From: Leptospiraceae bacterium
Lineage (GTDB): Bacteria; Spirochaetota; Leptospiria; Leptospirales; Leptospiraceae
Assembly (NCBI GenBank): GCA_027485405.1
Contig: JAIXRB010000086.1
Location: forward strand, 1-34,215
Reading direction: 5' to 3'
Length of the DNA stretch: 34,215 bases
This document shows, one piece after another, positions 1-7,356 of the stretch. How positions within the stretch are numbered: the stretch's first letter is position 1; each line of letters starts with the position of its first letter. Below the pieces are notes generated by a model. The model saw nothing but the letters and a program-made list of their open reading frames with translations. It was not told where the DNA came from and made no database searches. A program made the translations under genes and the position numbers.

Positions 1-157
1 CAGGAAGAACTAGTAAAGGACGATTGGTTCCTTTTGGGTGGTCAGAGAATCGAGGAATCTGGAACAATAGTTTCGCAACATCCACTACACTCAGAATCTC
101 TAAGGCAATTTGGTAGGTTTTTGGGACTTCGATTTGGTTACGGTCTGGACGGTTCAC
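1..157 (-). CDS. Alpha/beta hydrolase, N-terminal part (cut by window edge)
   Basis: The frame runs off the left edge, so only about 52 residues are visible. It starts at GTG (155-157), which overlaps the stop of the upstream thioesterase gene in a GTGA arrangement, and a Shine-Dalgarno sequence GGTGGAG (minus strand, 165-171) lies 7 bases before it. Both features fix the start and imply translational coupling. The visible end reads RPLLVLPG, preceded by FSDHPKGTN. This is the typical first beta-strand and oxyanion-loop entry of alpha/beta hydrolases, where the strand is followed by G-F/G and a long lid. The nucleophile elbow would lie outside the window. Together with the adjacent thioesterase it suggests ester or acyl-thioester metabolism. 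An open frame also exists on the plus strand here but has no start or SD. Family assignment is by recognition of one strand only, so it is moderate. Confidence 0.62.
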   Translation of the reverse strand, partial: MNRPDRNQIEVPKTYQIALEILSVVDVAKLLFQIPRFSDHPKGTNRPLLVLP

Positions 158-624
158 TTTGATTCTCCACCTGGTATTTTTAAAATCAATAGATTCGTGC
201 TAGCTGTAGCTAGTAGCTTTCCTTTTTCGGACTTCATCTCAGCCGTCATGTGGATCGTAGAAAATCCTTTAGCGACAATCATCGCTTCTACTACTATGGT
301 TTGGTGAGTCGCCACGCCTCGAATGTACTGAATGTTCATATCAATGGTGGTAGTGGGTTTCTTTGCTACCAAGTAACTCAAAGGTCCAAACGCATTGTCA
401 AACGCGGCGGCAATCATACCTCCTTGCATGAAACCCATTGGATTGGTATCTTTTTCTTCAACAGGAAAGGAAACAGCTAAGCTTTTGTTTTTTTCGTAAG
501 AAACGAACTCCCCTTTCATGGCAAGAAAAATGGGCGGTGGAACGATAATATTCCTTCCACCAGTTTGAAACTCTTGGAGTTGATTAAGCAATGCTTCTGA
601 TTCTTCTTTGGAAAGTTTTTTCAT
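154..624 (-). CDS. PaaI-like hotdog-fold acyl-CoA thioesterase
   Basis: 156 residues, the usual length for a single hotdog domain. The family would hydrolyse acyl- or aryl-CoA thioesters in the cytoplasm. The motif N61-P-M-G-F-M-Q67-G-G69 followed by D76 matches the PaaI/4HBT-3 pattern N-x-x-G-x-x-H-G-G-x6-D. The histidine that normally precedes GG is Q67 here, while the acidic residue that acts in catalysis in this family (D76) is kept. The ATG is preceded by AGGAG at good spacing (ATAGGAGACTTTT). It is the first gene of a minus-strand pair with the alpha/beta hydrolase and is divergent from a TetR-type regulator 40 bases away, which is the usual arrangement for local control. The substrate cannot be told from sequence. 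Confidence 0.85.
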   Translation of the reverse strand: MKKLSKEESEALLNQLQEFQTGGRNIIVPPPIFLAMKGEFVSYEKNKSLAVSFPVEEKDTNPMGFMQGGMIAAAFDNAFGPLSYLVAKKPTTTIDMNIQYIRGVATHQTIVVEAMIVAKGFSTIHMTAEMKSEKGKLLATASTNLLILKIPGGESK

Positions 625-664
625 AAAAGTCTCCTATGTGACCATCGGAAACATTCGGAACTAA
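625..664. promoter_or_regulatory. Divergent spacer between thioesterase and TetR genes
   Basis: The spacer is 40 bases if the TetR start is ATG 665, or 91 bases if it is ATG 716. It must hold the thioesterase promoter and ribosome binding site, and any operator for the TetR-type protein. I see no clear palindrome or sigma-70 boxes, so a regulatory role is inferred from layout only. Confidence 0.35.
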
Positions 665-715
665 ATGTCTACGAAAAAATATTGCCAGTGGCAACATCCA
701 GCGAAAAATGAAACA

Positions 716-1309
716 ATGAAACGAGATTCCTATCACCATGGAAATTTGAGATATGTGCTTTTAAAAACGAGCCATAGGCTTTTGCAGAAGCGTGGACCTA
801 TCCTTTTTTCGATCCGAGAAGTCGCTCAGCAATCTGGGGTTTCTCATACGGCAATCTATCGCCACTTCCAGGATAAAGATTCCATTTTAGAAGAGCTTGC
901 TAGAACGGGATTCTTACGCCTAGCTTCCTTGCAAAAAAAGGCATCCAGGTTTCAGAAAAATCCAGAAGGTTATATCCAAAAGCTAGGTATGGCATATATC
1001 CAATTTGCGCTCAAGAACCCCAATTACTACCGTTTGATGTTCCAAACCCAAAAGAAACAAGAATCACTTGGATTGAAACGCGCCAAACTCCAATCGTACG
1101 CAGTTTTGGTTCACGGCTGTCGCTATTATTTAAGGGAAAGAAAAAATCCCGAAGCACCTAGACGCTTTGCTTTGATGTGTTGGTCTTTGGTGCATGGGTA
1201 TTCTAATTTAGCAATAGAGACAGACTTTCCAAAGGACGAAGCTAGTGTTTTAGACAGAACTGTTTTGCAAATGGCAGAAGAGGTTTTAGGGTTAATTGTG
1301 TCGAATTGA
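716..1309 (+). CDS. TetR/AcrR-family regulator with WHG-type C-terminal domain
   Basis: 197 residues from ATG 716; an in-frame ATG at 665 would add 17 residues that do not look like the family. I prefer 716 because TetR proteins of this group begin with a short basic segment and Y-H-H-G-N/D-L-R, seen here at residues 6-12. The helix-turn-helix lies at about 33-52 (SIREVAQQSGVSHTAIYRHF). The C-terminal domain has FALKNPNYYRLMF and W-S-L-V-H-G, the pattern of the WHG ligand domain (TetR_C_33). It is expected to be a dimeric repressor that responds to a small ligand and probably controls the divergent thioesterase-hydrolase pair. Neither start has a strong SD. It ends 17 bases before the 3' end of the convergent cyclase gene. 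Confidence 0.88.
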   Translation: MKRDSYHHGNLRYVLLKTSHRLLQKRGPILFSIREVAQQSGVSHTAIYRHFQDKDSILEELARTGFLRLASLQKKASRFQKNPEGYIQKLGMAYIQFALKNPNYYRLMFQTQKKQESLGLKRAKLQSYAVLVHGCRYYLRERKNPEAPRRFALMCWSLVHGYSNLAIETDFPKDEASVLDRTVLQMAEEVLGLIVSN

Positions 1310-1326
1310 GGTCTGGGACGTTTGAA

Positions 1327-2379
1327 CTAAAATAAAACTTTGTAAGCTTGGACTTTGTTTGCAATTCCTTTTAGTTCCAAAAGATCCAAAGGCTCGGAGA
1401 TAAATCTATCTTTCGTTAGCTTATATGTCTCTTCGGAGATAATGATTCCACCTGCGATTCCCGAACTTTCCAGTCTAGCGGCAAGATTCACATTGGAACC
1501 AAAGATAGTGTATGTTAAATGAGATTCTGATCCGAAGTTACCTACTGTGCATATTCCTGTAGAAATTCCGATTCTTATCTTTAATTCTTGATCAATGCCC
1601 TTCTTTTTCCATTCGCTCTCTATTGCCGGAATCATCTTTTGCATTTCCACAGCCATGGAAACGCATGAAACAGCATCATCAACTTCGCCTTGGCTATCAG
1701 GATCGCCAAAAAAAACCATGACAGCATCACCGATGAACTTATCCAAAGTTCCTTTGTGTTTTGCGATGATTCTCGCCATAGATTCAAAGTAAAAATTTAA
1801 AGCGTAGGTCAAATCATCAGGATCCATTTCTTCCGATTTCTTAGTAAAACCTTGGATATCCGAAAAAAAGACGGATAGTTTTTTCTTTTTGGAATTTATG
1901 GAGGATTCAATATTTCCCGCTTTGATACCTTCAACTAATTCATTTGATAAAAAGGAAGAGTACTTATCACCCAACATTTCTAGGCGCTGACGATTTGCAA
2001 AAAGCTCTAAATGAGTTCTAACTCTTTGGATAACAATAGGAGGGCTGATGGGCTTAGTGATGTAATCCACCGCACCAAGTGCCAGTCCTTTTTCTTCATC
2101 TTCGTCTTCTACTTTTGCTGAAATAAATATGATTGGGATTTTTTCGGTCGATGGCGTAGATTTCAATTTTTGACAAACTTCATAGCCATCCATATCAGGC
2201 ATCATAATGTCCAACAAAATGATGTCAGGTGGGTTTGAATCGTTGCATATTTCGAGAGCCTTAGCTCCATTTGTTGTTGCTCGGATTCTGTATTGATTTC
2301 CGAGAACTTCTTTTAAAATAGTAATGTTTGCAGGGGTATCATCAACAATAAGAACAGTTTTTCTTGCATCGGTTTCCAT
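1327..2379 (-). CDS. Response regulator with class III adenylate cyclase output
   Basis: 350 residues. Residues 6-125 form a CheY-like receiver: acidic pair D13-D14, phospho-acceptor D57 in LLDIMMPDMDG, and a conserved lysine in ITKP. A short linker leads to a class III nucleotidyl cyclase domain (about 160-345). Its two metal aspartates are D174 (FSDIQGF) and D218 (FIGDAV), and the transition-state pair is N298 and R302 (NVNLAAR). K214 occupies the adenine-specifying lysine position, which favours ATP over GTP. The partner position, usually Asp or Thr, is S295 (FGSNVN). The likely role is phosphorylation-controlled cAMP synthesis in the cytoplasm. It starts 14 bases after the stop of the lone receiver gene, so the two form an operon, divergent from the hybrid kinase. 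The receivers of the two genes share the string EVCQKLKS, suggesting tandem duplication. Confidence 0.9.
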   Translation of the reverse strand: METDARKTVLIVDDTPANITILKEVLGNQYRIRATTNGAKALEICNDSNPPDIILLDIMMPDMDGYEVCQKLKSTPSTEKIPIIFISAKVEDEDEEKGLALGAVDYITKPISPPIVIQRVRTHLELFANRQRLEMLGDKYSSFLSNELVEGIKAGNIESSINSKKKKLSVFFSDIQGFTKKSEEMDPDDLTYALNFYFESMARIIAKHKGTLDKFIGDAVMVFFGDPDSQGEVDDAVSCVSMAVEMQKMIPAIESEWKKKGIDQELKIRIGISTGICTVGNFGSESHLTYTIFGSNVNLAARLESSGIAGGIIISEETYKLTKDRFISEPLDLLELKGIANKVQAYKVLF

Positions 2380-2393
2380 TGTGGCTTATATGT

Positions 2394-2765
2394 TCAATTA
2401 GAAATAAATTGAGAGATGATCTCAAATAGCTTACTATGATCAACTGGCTTAGTAAGGTAACCTTGGGCTCCTAAAGACAATCCTTTTTCTATATCAGAGC
2501 TATCTGCTTTTCCGCTCAAAAAAATAACGGGAATTGCCGAAGTCAGCGGGTCACTCTTCAGTTTTTGACAGACTTCGAATCCATCCATTTCAGGCATCAT
2601 AATATCTAAAAGGATTAAGTTAGGTTTGGGTTCTGTCGCCGCAATGGAAAGACCCTTCGCTCCATTTGTTGCCACTTTCACTTTGAACTTTTCTTTCAGA
2701 ATAGAACTGATTTGGGTCAGATTGTCCGGAGTATCGTCTATGATTAAAATGGTTTGTATGGACAT
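2394..2765 (-). CDS. Single-domain CheY-like response regulator
   Basis: 123 residues from ATG 2765, consisting only of a receiver domain: D10-D11, phospho-acceptor D54 in LLDIMMPEMDG, and K106 in LTKP. A longer frame starting with TTG at 2834 would add 23 residues unlike any receiver N-terminus, so the ATG is preferred even though no good SD precedes it. It has no output domain, so it would act as a phosphate shuttle or sink, or by protein contact. It is the first gene of a two-gene operon with the receiver-cyclase and lies head-to-head with the HPt-bearing hybrid kinase. This makes it a natural acceptor for phosphate from that HPt or from the kinases nearby; the pairing is inferred from position. 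Confidence 0.88.
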   Translation of the reverse strand: MSIQTILIIDDTPDNLTQISSILKEKFKVKVATNGAKGLSIAATEPKPNLILLDIMMPEMDGFEVCQKLKSDPLTSAIPVIFLSGKADSSDIEKGLSLGAQGYLTKPVDHSKLFEIISQFISN

Positions 2766-2920
2766 CAATATTTGTTCAGAAAAAGGACATCTCCAATCTC
2801 TGAAAAAGCCTTTCTCCAATGAAAAAATTCTCAATTAAGCTGTCTACTTTGAAAATAGAGTTAAGGATTCGACCTTGACATAGCTTGCGATCCGCTTGAA
2901 GCTTCAAAAGACCTAGGAGT
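2766..2920. promoter_or_regulatory. Divergent promoter region between receiver operon and hybrid kinase
   Basis: 155 bases separate two divergent signalling transcription units. A TTGACA (2875-2880) points toward the kinase but no convincing -10 box lies 16-18 bases downstream. A perfect 12-base palindrome (2896-2907) and AGGAG (2915-2919) follow. The minus-strand promoter could not be placed. Confidence 0.45.
2896..2907. repeat. Perfect palindrome TTGAAGCTTCAA
   Basis: TTGAAGCTTCAA is identical to its reverse complement. It sits 7 bases before the AGGAG of the hybrid kinase and downstream of a TTGACA. It could be an operator or a small mRNA structure over the ribosome site. A 12-base palindrome can occur by chance in 34 kb, so its position is the only support. 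Confidence 0.4.
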
Positions 2921-5900
2921 TTGTGCCTGAAACCATTATTTTCTTTTCTTGAAAAAACAACATTAAGAAGCAAGCTTTTGTTTGGTTTTATTGGCCTTAT
3001 TTTAGTAGCGACATTTGTCGGTCTAGATGCTCTTAGAGGCCAAGCCAAAATTTACGAAGAAATACAAAAGTTATATGATCGAGATTTACTAACACTATCG
3101 GCTGTAAAAGAAACTCGAATAGAATTTGCCCAACTGAGCAGAATCGTTCGAATGATAGTTCTCGCGAGAACAGAAGAAGACAAAAGTTTTGCACTTTCAC
3201 AATTGACCGAAGTAAAAGGAAAACTCAGCGCCGCTCTCGAAGAAACTAGGCGGAGGCTCGATGTAGATAATGAAAAAGACAAAATTGCAGATTTTGAAGT
3301 GGAATACTTTCGATATTTAGCTAATGTTGATATAGTTTTAAATTACATTGCGCAAAATAAAAAGAACGAAGCAGAAATCTTTATCTCTAGTAAAGAATTT
3401 CAAACTCCAGGTATAGCGTTCAATAATTTTCTCCGAGAAATAGCTGTTGATCAAGAAAAGGAAGCCTCCCAAACGATTCAGCAAGCTAAGCAAAATTACT
3501 TAAAAGAACAATCGATAACGATCTCTTTGCTTGGTTTCGGATTGCTTTACAGTTTAATTCTGGGCTGGATCATCCAAAGAGCAGTGACTCGACCTTTAGA
3601 CTCAATACGAGAGACTGTAGAACAATTGGCGGCAGGTGAATTGCAACTCGAGGTTCCATACGTTGATTCTCCTAACGAAGTGGGACTATTAGCCAGGGCA
3701 ATCCGAATTCTACAAACTAACTCTAGACAAACGGAAGCAAGAAGACTGAGACGAAGTTATGTAGCCGAGATGTCAGCCGCAATTCAACAGGTTTCCAATC
3801 TATCAGATCTTGGTCACGACTTCCTCTGTCAACTCGCCCCAATGATTCATTTGGGGCATGGAACTTTCTACTCTTTCGATCCAGATGAAAAGAGATTGAA
3901 AATTCTTGGAAGTTATGCGGTAAAGGAGCCGGAAAGTGGAAAAGAATTTATTTCTTTAGGACAGGGGCTTATAGGTCAATGTGCTTTGGACCAAAAACCA
4001 ATGATTCTCTCAGATGCTTCGAATGAGCGGATACTGATTAGCTCAAGTTTAGCAGATTTGGTTCCAAGTAGTTTGGCAATTTTTCCCATTGTTAGAAATG
4101 CGCGCCTCTTGGGAGTTATGGAACTTGCTACTTTTTCGAAATTCACTGATTCCGATAAGGCACTGATCGATGATCTTATTCCATTGTTAGCTTTAAATCT
4201 TGAGATTTTAGAAAGAAAAGAAAAAACCGAACAACTTCTCAAAGAAACTCAAAGACAAGCCGAGAGCATGGAAAAACAAGCGGCAAGATTAGAGGAACAG
4301 ACAGTTGAATTAGAAGCCCAGCAACACGAAATCAAAGCCACCGAAGAACGAATGCGCGTATTAGTTGATAGCATCCGTTCTGTGATTTTTATGAAAGACC
4401 TTGAAGGAAGACATTTACTTGTAAATACCTTCTATGAAGAAGTAACAGGAATTCCTCGCTATGAAATCATGGGCAAAACAGATGCGGAAGTTATGCCTCC
4501 CGAAGTGGCAACCCATATAATGACCCAAGACCGAAAAGTAATGGATACGGGTTTAGAAAGCACTTTTGAAGAAGATGTTCCTGGGAGAGACGGAATACTG
4601 CGTTCTTTCTTAACGACAAAAGTTCCATTAAAAGATGCAAATGGTCGTGTTTACGGTATGTGCGGCATAGCTACTGATATAACTGATCGTAAGCAGAGTG
4701 AAAACAGAATAGCTGAAAAACAAGCTACGATAATGGCTTTAATCAATTCGATCCCTGATTTAATTTTCTTTAAAAATCCTGAAGGAGTCTATCTCGGTTG
4801 CAATAATGCCTTCGGACAGTTAATTGGACATTTGCCAAAAGATGTAATCAATAAATCTGATTATGAACTGTTTCCCAAGGAAGTCGCTGATTTTTTCAGA
4901 GAGAAAGATACTTCAATGCTTGCCTCCTTACAAAGCCAAACGAATGAAGAATGGGTTACATATCCAGATGGCAGAAGCGTCCTTCTCGAAACACTAAAAG
5001 CTCCTTTTTGGGGAAAAGATGGAAAATTACTTGGAATCTTAGGAATTAGTAGAGACACCACCGAACGCAAAAAAGCTGAAGATGAGATTCGACAAGCCAA
5101 GGAATTAGCTGAAGAAGCCACTAAGACTAAAAGTGATTTTCTTGCCAACATGTCACATGAAATTCGCACTCCTATGAATGCTATTATAGGTATGTCTTAC
5201 CTCGCCTTGCAAACAAATTTGGACAAAAAACAAAGAAACTACGTTGAAAAAGTAAACAGAGCAGGAGAAAATCTATTAGGAATCATCAACGACATTCTAG
5301 ATTTTTCTAAAATAGAGGCCGGAAAAATGTCCATGGAAAAGGCCGATTTCTATTTGGAAGATGTACTCGATCATTTATCTAACCTTGTCGGAATGAAAAC
5401 TGAAGACAAAGGTCTAGAATTGCTTTTCAATATCAATCATGATGTTCCGACATTGCTTACTGGCGATTCTCTGCGACTGGGACAGGTTCTTGTTAATTTA
5501 AGCAACAATGCCGTAAAATTCACCGAGTCTGGTGAGATCATAGTAGGAATTGAGAAGGTTTCGGAGGAAAACGATGAAGTAGAATTGCATTTTTGGGTAA
5601 AAGATACAGGAATCGGAATGACGAAGGAACAATGCGGAAAAATGTTCCAGAGCTTCAGCCAAGCAGATGCTTCCACCACACGAAAATACGGTGGAACAGG
5701 TTTGGGACTTGTTATATCAAAGAATTTAGTTGAGCTAATGAATGGAAAAATCTGGGTAGAGAGCGAAGTTGGGAAAGGATCCATTTTTCACTTCCATGCA
5801 AAGTTCGGGCTTCATTCAAATCCTAAGAACCAGAGAATGTTTAGTCCAGATGAACTGTATTCCATAAAAATCTTAGTGGTGGATGATAATTCCTCCGCAA

Positions 5901-7351
5901 GAGAGATTTTATCTACAATGGCTTCCAGCTCTGGAATCAAAGTTGAAACAACCTCTTCAGGAAACCAAGCTTTAGAACTTGTATCTATATCAGAGTCTAT
6001 GAAAGAACCCTTTGATTTGATTTTGATGGACTGGAAAATGCCTGGTCTGGACGGAATTGATACTACTCTGAAACTTCAAGAAAATGAAAAAACTAAATCA
6101 ATTCCAGTGATTCTGGTTACGGCTTACAGTCAAGACGAAGCTTTAACTCTAGCTAATCAAAGAGGAGTAAAAATTCAAAATATACTTGCTAAGCCTTTCA
6201 CAGAATCAGCGTTGTTAAATGCAATTGGTTTTGCATTAAATATCGGTTATGTCGAATCTTTAAATCAGGACTCCTTAGATACAAATTATACAGAGTCTAT
6301 GGAAAAGCTAAACGGAGCTAAGATTCTATTGGTTGAAGACAATGAAATGAATCAAGAATTAGCACTGGAGCTTTTACAACAAGCCAGAATAGAGGTTACC
6401 GTTGCCCATAACGGTAGAGAGGCCGTAGAAATTGTATTGTCGGATGTTGAATTTGATGGAGTACTCATGGATTGCCAAATGCCAATAATGGACGGTTATA
6501 CGGCAACGAGGGAAATCAAGAAAAATCATAAATTCAAAGATCTTCCAATAATAGCAATGACTGCAAATGCGATGGCTGGCGACAAAGAGAAAGTATTGGA
6601 AGCAGGAATGTGTGATCATATCGGCAAACCACTGAATGTTGGCAAAATGTTTTCTACAATAGCAAAGTGGGTGACTCCAAAGTCCGCCAAACCTAATGAT
6701 ACTCAAAAAACTTTACCAAAGAAGGAAACTCAAACCCAAGATATGGATTCTAAAGACCAATTGCCAGAGTATCCGGGAATCGATGTAAAAGCAGGACTCA
6801 ATATTTCAATGAACAAAGTATCATTGTATACAAAATTGCTTGTAAAATTTCGAGATGGCCAGGGTGAATTTGAAACTCTCTTTACGAATGCAAAAGCGGA
6901 TCCAGATCCTGATGCGAGACAAAGAACTGCACATACTTTAAAGGGAACTGCTGGGAACGTGGGAGCAAAAGGAGTTCAAAAACTCGCGGGAGAATTGGAA
7001 AAACTCTGTAAGGAAAATGCCTCGGAAGAGGAAATTCAAGCCTGTTTTCAGTTAGTCTTAAAGGAACTTCGACCAGTAATCGAAGGTTTAAAATCTGTGA
7101 ACACAGATGCAGATGGGCGGAATCCGGAGGACTCGCATCAATCCATTTCGAAAGCAGAATTGGATAATTCAATGGAGAAGCTGAAGACTCTATTGGAGGA
7201 TAGCGATTCTGAAGCCGGAGATCTTCTCAATGATCTTTTAGCCAAACTAGGAAACAGCTCTCTTTCTAATTCTTTGAAACCTCTTGCTAAAGTTGTAGAT
7301 GATTTTGATTTTGATAAGGCCTTAGAATTGCTGAAGAATATAAAAATTTAG
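2921..7351 (+). CDS. Hybrid histidine kinase: 4HB-HAMP-GAF-PAS-PAS-HisKA-HATPase-REC-REC-HPt
   Basis: 1476 residues, inner membrane. In order: TM1 (about 18-38), a periplasmic helical sensor like the four-helix bundle of chemoreceptors, TM2 (about 197-219), HAMP (216-268), GAF (about 285-425), a Glu/Gln-rich helix (430-478), PAS 1 (478-595), PAS 2 (600-723), HisKA with phospho-His746 (FLANMSHEIRTPMNA), HATPase (845-960; N862-N863, DTGIGM, GGTGLGL), REC1 with D1037, REC2 with D1184, HPt with His1338 (AHTLKGTAGNVGA), and a helical tail. All residues for a complete His-Asp-His relay are present. There is no in-frame ATG before TM1: the start is TTG 2921 or, with better spacing from AGGAG (2915-2919), CTG 2927. 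The CheB-CheR gene follows after 5 bases, and the receiver operon is divergent. Confidence 0.93.
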   Translation: MCLKPLFSFLEKTTLRSKLLFGFIGLILVATFVGLDALRGQAKIYEEIQKLYDRDLLTLSAVKETRIEFAQLSRIVRMIVLARTEEDKSFALSQLTEVKGKLSAALEETRRRLDVDNEKDKIADFEVEYFRYLANVDIVLNYIAQNKKNEAEIFISSKEFQTPGIAFNNFLREIAVDQEKEASQTIQQAKQNYLKEQSITISLLGFGLLYSLILGWIIQRAVTRPLDSIRETVEQLAAGELQLEVPYVDSPNEVGLLARAIRILQTNSRQTEARRLRRSYVAEMSAAIQQVSNLSDLGHDFLCQLAPMIHLGHGTFYSFDPDEKRLKILGSYAVKEPESGKEFISLGQGLIGQCALDQKPMILSDASNERILISSSLADLVPSSLAIFPIVRNARLLGVMELATFSKFTDSDKALIDDLIPLLALNLEILERKEKTEQLLKETQRQAESMEKQAARLEEQTVELEAQQHEIKATEERMRVLVDSIRSVIFMKDLEGRHLLVNTFYEEVTGIPRYEIMGKTDAEVMPPEVATHIMTQDRKVMDTGLESTFEEDVPGRDGILRSFLTTKVPLKDANGRVYGMCGIATDITDRKQSENRIAEKQATIMALINSIPDLIFFKNPEGVYLGCNNAFGQLIGHLPKDVINKSDYELFPKEVADFFREKDTSMLASLQSQTNEEWVTYPDGRSVLLETLKAPFWGKDGKLLGILGISRDTTERKKAEDEIRQAKELAEEATKTKSDFLANMSHEIRTPMNAIIGMSYLALQTNLDKKQRNYVEKVNRAGENLLGIINDILDFSKIEAGKMSMEKADFYLEDVLDHLSNLVGMKTEDKGLELLFNINHDVPTLLTGDSLRLGQVLVNLSNNAVKFTESGEIIVGIEKVSEENDEVELHFWVKDTGIGMTKEQCGKMFQSFSQADASTTRKYGGTGLGLVISKNLVELMNGKIWVESEVGKGSIFHFHAKFGLHSNPKNQRMFSPDELYSIKILVVDDNSSAREILSTMASSSGIKVETTSSGNQALELVSISESMKEPFDLILMDWKMPGLDGIDTTLKLQENEKTKSIPVILVTAYSQDEALTLANQRGVKIQNILAKPFTESALLNAIGFALNIGYVESLNQDSLDTNYTESMEKLNGAKILLVEDNEMNQELALELLQQARIEVTVAHNGREAVEIVLSDVEFDGVLMDCQMPIMDGYTATREIKKNHKFKDLPIIAMTANAMAGDKEKVLEAGMCDHIGKPLNVGKMFSTIAKWVTPKSAKPNDTQKTLPKKETQTQDMDSKDQLPEYPGIDVKAGLNISMNKVSLYTKLLVKFRDGQGEFETLFTNAKADPDPDARQRTAHTLKGTAGNVGAKGVQKLAGELEKLCKENASEEEIQACFQLVLKELRPVIEGLKSVNTDADGRNPEDSHQSISKAELDNSMEKLKTLLEDSDSEAGDLLNDLLAKLGNSSLSNSLKPLAKVVDDFDFDKALELLKNIKI

Positions 7352-7356
7352 TTCGA

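Noticed and set aside
1..162. Plus-strand open frame at the left edge ending in LDGSL
   Set aside because: It has no visible start, and the minus-strand frame in the same place has an SD, a GTGA-coupled start and a recognisable alpha/beta hydrolase strand.
110..480. Two short plus-strand ORFs inside the thioesterase gene
   Set aside because: They are antisense shadows of a clear hotdog-family gene and have no SD or family resemblance.
2766..2834. TTG-initiated extension of the lone receiver
   Set aside because: The added 23 residues do not resemble a receiver N-terminus, and the ATG at 2765 gives the normal family length.
2875..2903. TTGACA as a full sigma-70 promoter for hybrid kinase 1
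   Set aside because: No acceptable -10 hexamer occurs at 16-18 bases; it is only mentioned as part of the spacer.
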